A stretch of 64,000 nucleotides of DNA from Lucifuga dentata. Its lineage: Eukaryota > Chordata > Actinopteri > Ophidiiformes > Bythitidae. Positions 50,901-61,290 of the stretch are shown piece after piece. A program made the position numbers and the translations under genes. A model generated the notes under the pieces. That model saw nothing but the letters and a program-made list of their open reading frames with translations. It had not been told where the DNA came from and searched no databases. The stretch spans positions 212,247-276,246 of the forward strand of contig VXCM01003095.1 in NCBI GenBank assembly GCA_014773175.1, read 5' to 3'. How positions within the stretch are numbered: position 1 is the first letter of the stretch; each line of letters opens with the position of its first letter.

Positions 50901-52208
50901 CCAAAGGAGAGTTAAATTTACCATTTTAGGTCCTGGGCTGAAAATAGTTAAAGACCTGCTCATCTAAGACTATCACAGAGAACCAGTGGCACCAATGCAT
51001 CGAGAAGAAGATGAGAAGGACAGTGCGGCAATGGAACATCACTAGATAAAGTAATAAATTCCGGCATGAGCAAATGTTTGTCACTGATGTGCTACTACTA
51101 CCGGTACCTTGAGGAATGTCATCTTATGCTGTCAAACCTAACACCCAACAACAAACCCAGTTCTCTGTAACTACTTTCCCCCATTTCTCATCCACTCTAT
51201 TTGCTTCTCAATCTCTGTTACATCACTTCTGCTCTTTTCAATCTCTGCATCCTTCTTTCTCACTCCTGTCTCAACCTCTCCCAGGTTCTGCCCTAGCTTC
51301 AGCAGCCTCCCATAGATATCAAATGCTGCAGCCCCATGCCACGCCATGGGTGTTACTTCCATCATTTACTGCTGCTGTTGTAGACATATAAGAGTTATGC
51401 AGGGTAGATACACGAGGAAACACAGAGGAAAAAAAAAGTTGGAAACAAAACTGCTGCATTTGCAAATTCAGGGAATCTGGCAGCTTATTTACTGACAGAT
51501 GACAGACAGGGGGGCCGTGAAAATACCTTGTAGAGTGAGCAATGGGAGCTTTGCTTCAGGTGCTGAATGTTCATGGAATATTCATAACAAACTTTCTGAC
51601 TGAGGCAGAGCTGATGGTTAGCCGTTTGACCTTCACGTCAAAGCTTTCAGACCCTGCAGGTCATTTTCTACCCCGACATCTACATTCCTTACATGCCTTT
51701 AGCCATTACAACAGCTGGAAAATCTGCTAATCGGTCTCATCAGGCAAATAACATCAAAATAGGACGTCCTACTTTTGTGACATGATTTCTCTCATTCTAG
51801 CTGGTGTGTCCACCTAAAGCTGAATAAAACGTTATTTACTATCATAGAAAGGAAAAGTTAGGAAGTTATAGCTCGATTCTATTCGGGTTCAAATGCTGTT
51901 TACTAACTTCTAAAAATGTAATAAAGAGCTAACATCTAGTGTGAATGTTGGCTCTGGGGTGAGTACAGTCCAACTTAATCGATAAAATTGGACTACTATA
52001 TGAGAAGTTAGCTAGTTTAGTTTTTTTGGACAATACATAACTTTTTTTTTTTTCTAAATGTATTTGGTTTACCTTCATGTCTCCGATAACAGTTTGGAAG
52101 AGTNCTTTTTTTTTTTTCTAAATGTATTTGGTTTACCTTCATGTCTCCGATAACAGTTTGGAAGAGTCCTCCAAGCGCGCTGCATTCCTTCTCGATAACA
52201 GCCTCCAT
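817..52208 (-). CDS. mtss1: mtss1: metastasis suppressor 1 (I-BAR/WH2 actin-membrane scaffold), 16 coding exons
   Basis: MTSS1 (MIM) binds PI(4,5)P2 membranes through an N-terminal I-BAR (IMD) domain and actin monomers through a C-terminal WH2 motif. It shapes membrane protrusions, dendritic spines and cilia. Seen: coding exons at 52137-52208, 50411-50472, 44277-44350, 16188-16272, 15149-15240, 14958-15032, 8394-8551, 8012-8119, 7750-7847, 5717-5981, 3949-4059, 3116-3343, 2530-2834, 2156-2315, 1633-1890 and 817-1461. All have AG/GT borders and matching phases. The first residues MEAVIEKECSALGG and the last residues NDRSAPRIA are diagnostic. The I-BAR domain covers about residues 1-250, a Ser/Pro-rich region follows, and WH2 lies at about 863-887. 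After the artefactual duplications at N1290 and N2656 are removed, the protein is 887 residues; human MTSS1 is about 755. The paralogue MTSS2 begins differently and is a poorer match. Which teleost copy (a or b) this is cannot be told. Confidence 0.97.
1224..1356. other. Assembly join at N1290 with duplicated 66-bp flank (inside mtss1 exon 16)
   Basis: Bases 1224-1289 and 1291-1356 are identical and separated by a single N. The reading frame is restored when only one copy is kept, so this is an unmerged contig overlap. Confidence 0.93.
1633..1890 (-). CDS. mtss1: mtss1 coding exon 15 (residues 610-696)
   Basis: The 258-nt exon starts VSDYDYFSMAGDQESDQQQS and includes KSSTIPRNSDISQSYRRMFQ and KRPASTAGLPSTP. 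After that comes a Gly/Tyr/Pro-rich tail (GPYSGQGAYPGGTYPSTP and similar) that I do not recall in human MTSS1. Confidence 0.95.
2156..2315 (-). CDS. mtss1: mtss1 coding exon 14 (residues 557-610)
   Basis: The 160-nt exon encodes HDELALALSRGLELDTQRSS, RDSMQCSSGYSTQTNTPCCS and EDTIPSQ, a highly conserved block. The acceptor is TATACAG and the donor is GTAACG. Confidence 0.96.
2530..2834 (-). CDS. mtss1: mtss1 coding exon 13, interrupted by an assembly duplication (residues 477-556)
   Basis: Acceptor TTCTACAG leads into DWAKPGPYDQPMVNTLRRKK, matching human MTSS1. As printed the exon is 305 nt and shifts frame at N2656, because 64 bases (2592-2655) are repeated at 2657-2720. Counting the repeat once gives 240 nt in phase 0, ending RSRTVTAPPK at donor GTCAGT. 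Confidence 0.93.
2592..2720. other. Assembly join at N2656 with duplicated 64-bp flank (inside mtss1 exon 13)
   Basis: Bases 2592-2655 and 2657-2720 are identical around one N. As printed, the duplication shifts the exon's frame. Confidence 0.93.
3116..3343 (-). CDS. mtss1: mtss1 coding exon 12 (residues 401-476)
   Basis: The 228-nt phase-0 exon starts LSNGLDHYSPVSS and ends GSPMVPSSRVPSWK. It matches the human LSNGFSHYSLSS and MFPSSQIPSWK landmarks. The middle is a diverged Ser/Gly/Pro stretch. The donor is GTTTGT, a weaker form. Confidence 0.95.
3344..3948 (-). other. mtss1: mtss1 intron 11
   Basis: This 605-bp intron lies between the possible cassette exon 11 and exon 12. It is dominated by a palindromic compound microsatellite (3705-3834) flanked by near-identical 25-bp direct repeats at 3670-3694 and 3843-3867. 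Confidence 0.8.
3705..3834. repeat. Palindromic compound microsatellite, 45-bp perfect arms
   Basis: (TG)n followed by TATC/TATA repeats (3705-3749) is the exact reverse complement of 3762-3806, with a 12-bp spacer. The (CA)n run then continues to 3834. Such a sequence can extrude a cruciform or fold as a hairpin in RNA. Confidence 0.9.
3949..4059 (-). CDS. mtss1: mtss1 coding exon 11, probable in-frame cassette exon (residues 364-400)
   Basis: The 111-nt open segment lies between acceptor CTGTCTAG and donor GTGAAA, phase 0 at both ends. It reads PCPSSSSSEASESRQPHSDC followed by SSLSSLAAATPQYTADK. It has no counterpart in the 755-residue human form I recall, but Ser/Glu-rich alternative exons occur at about this place in MTSS-family transcripts. 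Skipping it keeps the frame. The polypyrimidine tract is moderate. Exon status is inferred from splice signals and the open frame. Confidence 0.7.
4060..5716 (-). other. mtss1: mtss1 intron 10
   Basis: This 1.66-kb intron contains N4120 followed by a short (GA)n. No open frames with coding character or recognisable transposons were seen. Confidence 0.8.
5717..5981 (-). CDS. mtss1: mtss1 coding exon 10 (residues 275-363, Ser-rich)
   Basis: The 265-nt exon contains SLNSVNSSDSRG, RLSSISSHDSGFISS and SKSPSPM, all typical MTSS1 motifs. It also has a run of nine serines and a cluster of His residues (HHLFHHHLP) that lengthen the segment relative to human SPSSHYRYRSS. The donor is GTAAGA. Confidence 0.95.
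5982..7749 (-). other. mtss1: mtss1 intron 9
   Basis: This 1.77-kb AT-rich intron is purine-rich on the plus strand near 5990-6180. Apart from that I see no gene or recognisable element. Confidence 0.8.
7750..7847 (-). CDS. mtss1: mtss1 coding exon 9 (residues 243-275)
   Basis: The 98-nt exon encodes VILDLKGSDYSWSYQTPPSS followed by PSTTMSRKSSMC, with the last Ser codon split. It links the I-BAR domain to the serine-rich region. Confidence 0.96.
7848..8393 (-). other. mtss1: mtss1 introns 8 and 7 (short)
   Basis: Introns 7848-8011 and 8120-8393 flank exon 8. Nothing beyond splice signals was seen. Confidence 0.85.
8012..8119 (-). CDS. mtss1: mtss1 coding exon 8 (residues 207-242, end of I-BAR)
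   Basis: The 108-nt phase-0 exon encodes DEEISMLAEVTHLQAISDDL and then KSLTSDPHKLPPASEQ. It is bordered by TTTTTAG and GTAAGG. Confidence 0.96.
8394..8551 (-). CDS. mtss1: mtss1 coding exon 7 (residues 154-206, I-BAR)
   Basis: The 158-nt exon encodes GRGDIQPQLDSAMQDVNDKY and continues LLLEETEKQALRKALIEER, ending PVV at a GTGAGT donor. The RGDIQPQLDSA motif distinguishes MTSS1 from MTSS2, which usually has KGDLQPQLDSA. Confidence 0.96.
12831..12884. repeat. (GT)n microsatellite
   Basis: About 54 bp of GT repeats, interrupted once by ATAT near the end. Confidence 0.97.
12992..13025. repeat. (GT)n microsatellite
   Basis: About 34 bp of uninterrupted GT repeats. Confidence 0.97.
14916..14939. 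repeat. (AAAAT)n microsatellite
   Basis: Nearly five pentanucleotide units lie just 3' (in gene orientation) of exon 6. Confidence 0.9.
14958..15032 (-). CDS. mtss1: mtss1 coding exon 6 (residues 129-154, basic I-BAR helix)
   Basis: The 75-nt exon encodes EYKRARQEIKKKSSDTLKLQ and then KKAKK, the lysine-rich membrane-binding stretch. It is separated from exon 5 by only 116 bp. Confidence 0.96.
15078..15109. repeat. (AGTT)n-like tetranucleotide repeat in mtss1 intron 5
   Basis: Alternating TAGTTAGC and TAGTTAGT units fill part of the 116-bp intron 5 (15033-15148), between exons 6 and 5. Confidence 0.85.
15149..15240 (-). CDS. mtss1: mtss1 coding exon 5 (residues 98-129, I-BAR)
   Basis: The 92-nt exon encodes GLINPLQEQMEEWKRGVNAL followed by DKDHAK, between TTTCCAG and GTAGGT. 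The first residues (MVFLEG) differ from the human SALIDC. The rest is conserved. Confidence 0.96.
15241..16187 (-). other. mtss1: mtss1 intron 4
   Basis: This 947-bp intron carries a (GT)n tract at 15471-15525 and no other recognisable feature. Confidence 0.85.
15471..15525. repeat. (GT)n microsatellite
   Basis: GT repeats with a few GTAT units at the left end. Confidence 0.97.
16188..16272 (-). CDS. mtss1: mtss1 coding exon 4 (residues 70-98, I-BAR)
   Basis: Acceptor GTTTCAG and donor GTAAGC flank 85 nt encoding IGSALTRMCMRHRSIEAKLK, nearly invariant in MTSS proteins. The intron sequence just upstream of the acceptor has an inverted copy at 20843-21032. Confidence 0.96.
16278..16463. repeat. 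Inverted-duplication copy A, adjoining exon 4 splice acceptor
   Basis: The last ~186 nt of intron 3 before the exon 4 acceptor, including its T-rich tract. It is the reverse complement of 20843-21032 with one substitution and two small indels by eye. Confidence 0.93.
17208..17342. other. Assembly join at N17275 with duplicated 67-bp flank in a (GT)n region
   Basis: Bases 17208-17274 repeat at 17276-17342, including the same unique stretch containing ATGTGAAACTGAG. The surrounding 17197-17360 is GT-rich. Confidence 0.9.
17733..18313. mobile_element. Non-autonomous DNA transposon with ~95-bp terminal inverted repeats (copy 1)
   Basis: The left end starts TTAAAGGAATATACTGG and the right end, reverse-complemented, starts TTAAAGGAGCATACCGG. 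Similarity runs about 95 bp inward with scattered mismatches. The internal ~390 bp has no coding capacity. The interior aligns in opposite orientation with 59930-60489, so the two are one family. The ends TTAA/TTAA would fit a TTAA target-site duplication, but superfamily is not established. Confidence 0.8.
20185..20222. repeat. (GA)n microsatellite
   Basis: GA repeats interrupted by CGAG, preceded by GGGA units. Confidence 0.95.
20843..21032. repeat. Inverted-duplication copy B
   Basis: Reverse-complement partner of 16278-16463. It carries about 8 extra bases in a CAATTTC repeat and lacks one CAA unit. No part of exon 4 itself is copied. Confidence 0.93.
21615..21668. repeat. (GT)n microsatellite
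   Basis: About 54 bp of perfect GT repeats. Confidence 0.97.
21875..22640. mobile_element. Possible TIR element remnant
   Basis: The left edge GAAGCTGGATTTACATCAC resembles the reverse complement of the right edge (TTACGCTGGGTTTACACGAC). The inside repeats short ATCCGAT/ATCTGAT motifs, as seen in old teleost MITEs. No convincing target-site duplication is visible. Confidence 0.35.
29892..29939 (+). repeat. Short perfect-stem hairpin
   Basis: CATTTTGCTTGTAACC (29892-29907) pairs with GGTTATAAGCAAAATG (29924-29939), 15 of 16 plus one G:U on the plus strand, around a 16-nt loop. It lies just after a poly-T tract. Confidence 0.75.
30088..30191. repeat. (GT)n(GA)n compound microsatellite, apparently duplicated across N30141
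   Basis: A 17-nt GT run plus a GA run occurs on each side of the N with the same GT length. This most likely is one locus printed twice. Confidence 0.85.
33818..33855. repeat. (CA)n microsatellite
   Basis: About 38 bp of perfect CA repeats. Confidence 0.97.
34651..34872 (-). pseudogene. Tc1/mariner-type transposase remnant with one terminal repeat
   Basis: Minus-strand translation ends LHKLVESMPARVHDVSKAKG, then EHTKY and a stop. This resembles the C-terminus of Tc1-like fish transposases (LVESMP...KAKGG.TKY). The upstream edge (34849-34872) reads TACAGCAAGGTCCAAAAGTC, typical of a terminal repeat of such elements. Most of the transposase, including the catalytic core, is missing, so it is inactive. 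Confidence 0.6.
37395..37780. mobile_element. Non-autonomous hAT-type DNA transposon (386 bp) with 8-bp target-site duplication
   Basis: CTCTAGGA occurs immediately outside both ends (37387-37394 and 37781-37788). The ends are imperfect inverted repeats, CAGCCAACCTCAAAG and (reverse complement) CAGGGGTACTTAAAG. Both begin CAG and match at 9 of 15 positions. An 8-bp duplication and CAG ends are hallmarks of hAT elements. No transposase is encoded. Confidence 0.8.
40182..40210. repeat. (GT)n microsatellite
   Basis: About 29 bp of GT repeats. Confidence 0.95.
41065..41150. mobile_element. Same TIR family, one end only (copy 2)
   Basis: The segment from TTAGTAATGTAACGTGCATG to CCCTTTGAAC matches the right terminal repeat of the 17733-18313 element. 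No matching left end was found, so it is a truncated copy. Confidence 0.7.
42156..42239. repeat. Unique 34-mer plus (CA)n, repeated at 42684
   Basis: The 34 bases from 42156 recur at 42684-42717, each followed by a CA run (here to 42239). Confidence 0.85.
42726..42860. other. Assembly join at N42793 with duplicated 67-bp flank
   Basis: Bases 42726-42792 and 42794-42860 are identical: a (CA)n start, then GAGTCCTTTTGAGTTCATGG and more. They are separated by one N. Confidence 0.92.
43867..43906. repeat. (CT)n microsatellite
   Basis: About 40 bp of perfect CT repeats. Confidence 0.97.
44277..44350 (-). CDS. mtss1: mtss1 coding exon 3 (residues 45-70, I-BAR)
   Basis: Acceptor TTTCCAG and donor GTAGGT flank 74 nt encoding AAFLDAFQKVADLATNSR, the invariant I-BAR core motif. 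The exon enters in phase 2 and leaves in phase 1. It is isolated between two long introns (6.1 and 28 kb). Confidence 0.96.
44964..45005. repeat. (GT)n microsatellite abutting N45006
   Basis: About 42 bp of GT repeats ending at an assembly join. The sequence after the N is unrelated, so the join could hide missing bases. Confidence 0.95.
45009..45120 (+). mobile_element. tRNA-derived SINE remnant
   Basis: Box A-like TGGCTCCGCAGG (45017-45028) and box B-like GGTTTGAGCCC (45062-45072) have tRNA spacing and are followed by diverged SINE-body sequence. No cloverleaf can be drawn, so it is not a tRNA gene. Confidence 0.5.
45764..45890 (+). mobile_element. tRNA-derived SINE remnant
   Basis: Box A-like GTGACTCTGCAGGCTGAG and box B-like GGTTCAAGTC (45811-45820) are followed by ATGCTGTCACTATCC and a C/T-rich stretch. 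This resembles the body of common teleost SINEs (GCATGTCATCCCC... CTCTC). It is diverged from the copy at 45009 but probably the same class. Confidence 0.5.
46194..46258. repeat. (ATGG)n followed by (TA)n
   Basis: GGATGGATGG-type units to about 46237, then alternating TA to 46258. Confidence 0.92.
47863..47906. repeat. (GA)n microsatellite ending at N47907
   Basis: About 44 bp of GA repeats. The join leads directly into a poly-A run. Confidence 0.95.
48195..48396. other. Sized assembly gap of 202 N
   Basis: An uninterrupted run of N is flanked by G-rich sequence (GGGGA on the left, nine G on the right). It lies within mtss1 intron 2, and its content is unknown. Confidence 0.99.
50411..50472 (-). 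CDS. mtss1: mtss1 coding exon 2 (residues 25-45, I-BAR helix 1)
   Basis: Acceptor CCACAG and donor GTGAGAG flank 62 nt reading SSYPIWEDFTTKAGKLQSQL, with the final Arg codon split (phase 2). The human counterpart starts GSYPVWEDF, so the match is close. Confidence 0.96.
50473..52136 (-). other. mtss1: mtss1 intron 1
   Basis: This 1.66-kb intron has no recognisable element. Its 5' end carries the artefactual repeat of exon 1 sequence (52041-52103). Confidence 0.85.
52041..52167. other. Assembly join at N52104 with duplicated 63-bp flank (end of mtss1 exon 1)
   Basis: Bases 52041-52103 and 52105-52167 are identical, each starting with C plus 12 T and ending in exon 1 sequence. The result is a false second partial exon 1 with its own donor site. 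Confidence 0.93.
52137..52208 (-). CDS. mtss1: mtss1 coding exon 1 (residues 1-24, start of I-BAR)
   Basis: The ATG at 52206-52208 has a strong Kozak context (A at -3, G at +4). The exon encodes the signature start of MTSS1 and ends after GDMK, followed by the donor GTAAAC. A second copy of the 3' half of this exon and its donor sits at 52041-52103 across N52104. I read that copy as an assembly artefact. Confidence 0.96.
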
Positions 52209-52560
52209 TTTCAGGACCAACTCAGATGGTCAGTCCCGACTCAGTGAGCCGCTTTCAGCTCGCCACCTCCGCTCTCCGGGAAAACCAAAAAAAAAAAAAA
52301 ANAAAAAAAAAAAAAAGCCAAAGAATGGGAAGAAAACCGAACTAAGTCGAATATAATTATTTCATGTCTTCTTAAAAACCGCTTTGCAATAACTTTTATA
52401 TCGGTCAAACGCGCCAACAAACCCAGTTCGGTTCTACTCGAGCTTCACTTCAAATCAAAGGGAGCTGTTGTTCGGACGAAAGCGACATTTAAATCCCCCT
52501 CTCCCCTCCACACCGCCCCGGTCAAACCCATGGCGCCACCAGAGAGATATTCTTTTAGAA
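52209..52560 (-). promoter_or_regulatory. mtss1: mtss1 5' UTR and proximal promoter region (inferred)
   Basis: The bases upstream of the ATG are locally richer in C+G and CpG than the surrounding DNA, with clusters near 52245-52280, 52405-52445 and 52495-52540. That is expected around a first exon. No TATA box was identified. A poly-A tract with N52302 breaks the segment. The transcription start is unknown. Confidence 0.4.
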
Positions 52561-55500
52561 TTTGAAAGTCAAAACTAGCAATAATCCACGACTTCAAAGA
52601 GTAAAGTTAACCGTAGGTTGACAGGTAACGTAAGTAAATTCCTACACAACCTCCTCAACGACGACTGAGGAAAAAAAAATAAGCCAAGGAGCAAGAGTCA
52701 AACCCGCCTGAATAAAAATACCATTTCCGGTTTTCCTCTTCTTTAAATAACAGCAGCTGGTTACAAATGTCAAAGTTTTTAGAAAAGCGTACATTTTAGC
52801 AAAAATAGTTACTCTTTTGTACTCCTAATTTGATTAATCTTAAGTGAATAAAATATCGAGATACGTCGCAGGTAATGTCTTGATATTTTTTATTTTAATA
52901 TTTAATCAAAATATTATAATATAGTAAAACACATAACAGTCCTCACGTCAGTTAAATGTTATCTGACGTGACCTACACACACTACTGGGAAGTTATAATC
53001 ATACCTTTCAGAGTTAAATAAAATAAAAGTGTTAAAGTGTTAAAATAAAAATGACACGTTTGGTGAGCAGCGAGAACGAGCACGAAGTAAAGCGCGTTCA
53101 CGAGTCACGTATGTTTCATTTTCCAGCATTTTATCATACGATGCATGTTACAAACACAGCTAAATGTGCTCGTTTAAATGAACACAATAATTATTTTATT
53201 TGTAAACCCATGAGTAGAAATTCTTCCTTATGATCTTTATAATCTCGTTTGGAATTTGGGGTACTTGATACAAAATTATATTGTAACTGCCTCATTGATT
53301 TTTGCTGATGCCAATTTTCCATTTATATAAAAATGGGAGAGAAATATTTAATATTGAAAACTCATACGCTATTGTGCCAGAATTTGTAGATAACTGGTGA
53401 CATCTAGCGGCTAAAAACGATAAATGACACAGAAGTTTGAGTGCAACTTGAAGGTGTGGTATCACCCAAAAAAAAAGTATTAAGTCGTAAAATTGTCGCT
53501 CCACAATGGTAATATTTTCTAAGAAGTCCATTCAAGATATAAGATTATGCAATGTCTTGTCATGTTCTCAAAATTATTTGTGATAAAACATAGAACCTCT
53601 TCTTTAGGTTAAAATATTATAACTGCTCTTAATGTGCTCCACTAATCTATGTGTGTTATGGGCTGGCATGTCAAGAAAAAAGCATTGTAAGCACTCATTA
53701 CAAGTTGATTATTCAATTAAAGTGAAATATTTATTAATGTACTTCATTATATCTATATGCACCATTACAAAACTGAACGTGTGAGGTGAAGTACACATTC
53801 ATTGATGAGAAAAACAGAATCCATGGAAAAGAAGTAGGTCCTCCCTTTTTTGCTTTGGGTCACTAAATAAACAGACATGTGCATCAGCAACCCCATCTAC
53901 ACAAACATCTCTTTGCAAATGGACAGACTGCAAATATTGGGGTTAAAATGTGATCTCACCTCATAATTGTAGGTGTCAGGAGGATAGTTCGAACATTTGA
54001 AATGTTGTAGAGTTTTTAGGCTTTGTGAAGGTGGCAGGCTGATAGGTTTATCTATAATGAAATGACCACAACACAAGACATCTCATGAAAATGTTTGATA
54101 TCTGGGAGGTGGACATTTGTCCATGAATATGGTAAATGTCAGATGGCCATATGGCTAATTTACAGTACTTAAGTTCTCAATAAATTGTTGTGAGGTACAA
54201 CAACCAATTTCATAATACAAAATGCACCAAATTCCACACTGGTACCTCTCCAGTCTATTATAGACTTCAAAAACATATACTGTGTGATCAGAGCAACACC
54301 TAACTGTTGAAAACTGAAAAAAGGTTAACTGGCCTGATCAATCTCGGTTCAAAATCAAATCCACTGGATCTGGCTGACATTGGTGACAGGTAAGAAAGGA
54401 ACAACCAGGCCATAAAGAAAGGCTGTCATAGATCATCACAGGGACACTGGATTCTGCAAGCCCTGTCTACACCTGTGTTGTGGATTTGGTAAAGTCTTAC
54501 AATTTTGATCCCTTGGTAAAACTTTACAATAGTGATCCCTGTATCCTGGAAAAGATTCTGTGTTACTATGTGGCAGATGTGTTGCTACTTTAAGTCATTA
54601 TGTATCTTCACACTTTGATTTGGAGCTTTGTTTGCTCAAATATAAAGACAAGGTGGACAATGGAGTCTGATAAGGGTATGTCTTATCCCTTTACTGCTAT
54701 TATTTAAATAAATGGGATATGAAGGTGCAGCCATGATGTAATATTTCTGGTTATCAATACCTTGATTTATTTGTGGTGCAATTAGGGTGCAGAGCTCATT
54801 ATAGGTGTGGAGCCATGGCTTACCTCTGACAAAAGATGGCTGACTTCAAACGGGTAAGGGAAAAAATTGCCCCAGTCAGAGGAGTTCAGTTATTTTAGGT
54901 TTGTACATGAATGAGAGTAAGGACTGTCAGATTACAGTAACTCAGTTAGGTGCATTAACAACACAGGAACATTGTGGTGAACACAGAGCTGAGTACCATC
55001 ATGCTTTTTGGGTCGGTACAGAATGAGGTGAAAATTTCCAGTATCATGCAGCTTGAAATGCTTTTTTGTTTCTTCGGAACATTTATTTATGCAATTCTAA
55101 AATGCATTTAATATGTCAACAAAAGCAGGTGTCAAAAATATAAGCAAAATAAAATTTTTACATCCATTTAAAACAATTTTAAATTAATAATAACATAACT
55201 TAATAGTCTAATGCAAATAAAAGTATACTGTAGTAAGTAAAACATCAAAGTGATCATTCACATGTATAAGACAGTAACAGATTTGGGCAAGATTATAATG
55301 CATTAATAATTTGATAATAAGGGTCAAACACTAAAAACTCTAGTTAAATGATCAGTCAGTAAATAAAAATCAATGTTTAAATGAAATTAATAAGTACTAA
55401 AGGCATTATGTATCATACTAGTGGAGTAAAATGTCCCACACATTATATTAGGGCAGCCTACTGGAAATATTAGTTTATAGGCTTTTCACACAGAGTACAA

Positions 55501-55707
55501 TTTAATTTTTCAAACACAAACATCACTAATACCATTAACAATGGCCACATTCCACCTAAATATAACAGAGCAATTATGAATACAATTACAACTTTTCCTT
55601 ACTACTTTTCCTTGCAAATCAGAATTTTCCCATGACAAGTCAAAATGTGTGCTGTTTTATTATTAAGTCTATTAAGATGGTGAAAATAAATTAACACAGG
55701 ATGACGA
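52561..55707. other. Intergenic region between mtss1 promoter and mal2 3' end
   Basis: AT-rich single-copy sequence with only short random open frames. I find no further gene, RNA or mobile element here. Confidence 0.7.
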
Positions 55708-56784
55708 TTTATTGATCCCAGACCATATGACATTGATCAGGACTTGAAAATGCATGGATGGAGCATTTACTTTCCCTTAGTTTAAAACTTACTTTAACTG
55801 TTTGATCTGAGTGCCACATTAAAAATTGACAATAGATCTGTTCAGGCATACAAATATTGTTAAGTGTCAAAAATTGACTGTTACAACCATATGCAAAACA
55901 GTTACTTGATGTTAGATATACTGGAAAAAAAAAAAAAAAAANAAAAAAAAAAAAAAACAATAAAAAAGTGCTGACAACATTCAGTCACATTCAACTCACA
56001 TCTCCTCACATTAATGGCCACTTACGTACACATTTACACACATGATCATAGTAAAATCTCTGATGAAATTTAGCACCAAGGACAGTAAAAACTTCTCATT
56101 TTTTCCTCACAATTACATTAATTATCTGATGTGTATAACCTTTGCAAAAGTAAAAATGGCAAATTTTTGTGGTAGTGAAAATGGGAAATATTTTCTTACA
56201 TTTAGATGAAGAAAAAAATGCGGTAATATCCATATGGTTAACAGTGAGGATAAATAAAATAAAATCCATGAAATAACATAGAACTGGCAAAATCTGTATA
56301 GTTAAATGTTGCTCTCCCAGTGCAGACAAGGTCAACAGAATCTTTCGCTGGAGGGGTTCAGGAAAGCTGTAAAACAGAGCCATCATGGTTACCAGAAAAC
56401 AAATCTAACCCATATGGTCCTACATTAACTGAAAACTGCTACTCTTTAATCCTATTCTGCTGCTATCATTTAACCCTGTACAGTTCAGTTTGGTAAAAGG
56501 ATAGAGTCTAACTGAAGAGAGTTGTAAAGGACAGTTCTTTAGGATACTCTGAGCTCTATGGAACTTCATTATACAGAGTTTTTGACTGCACCAACAATTT
56601 TGTAGTTTTCCAGTGAATGTTTGCTATAATGACTGCTGGCTAACACAAGTTTCCCATCAGAAAAATAAAGCTTGAACTGAACTGTCCTGAAAAGCAGGTC
56701 TCGCTATGAATAACAAGTTTGGGTGGTGAGACTGATGTAATAATATATGATGAACAAGTACTTATAAAATGCTGATGTTGTAGG
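55708..56784 (-). other. mal2: Probable mal2 3' UTR
   Basis: AATAAA signals on the minus strand at 55708-55713 and 55656-55661 would give a 3' UTR of about 1.1 kb. A poly-A/T join (N55942) lies inside. The true cleavage site is not known. Confidence 0.45.
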
Positions 56785-61219
<4,435 letters not shown>

Positions 61220-61290
61220 CTCTGTCTCTCCCTCTCTCTTCTCTCTCTCTCTCTCTCTCTCCCCCTCTTCTCTCCTCTGGCTCTCCCCCG
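61220..61290 (-). promoter_or_regulatory. mal2: GA-rich mal2 leader/proximal promoter
   Basis: The minus strand carries an almost pure GA tract (perfect at about 61241-61261, imperfect to 61225) ending a few bases before the ATG. Whether it is transcribed as 5' UTR or is promoter is inferred from position only. Confidence 0.45.

Noticed and set aside
52041..52103. Alternative or duplicated mtss1 exon 1
   Set aside because: Base-for-base copy of 52105-52167 across a single N, the same signature as four other joins; an assembly artefact.
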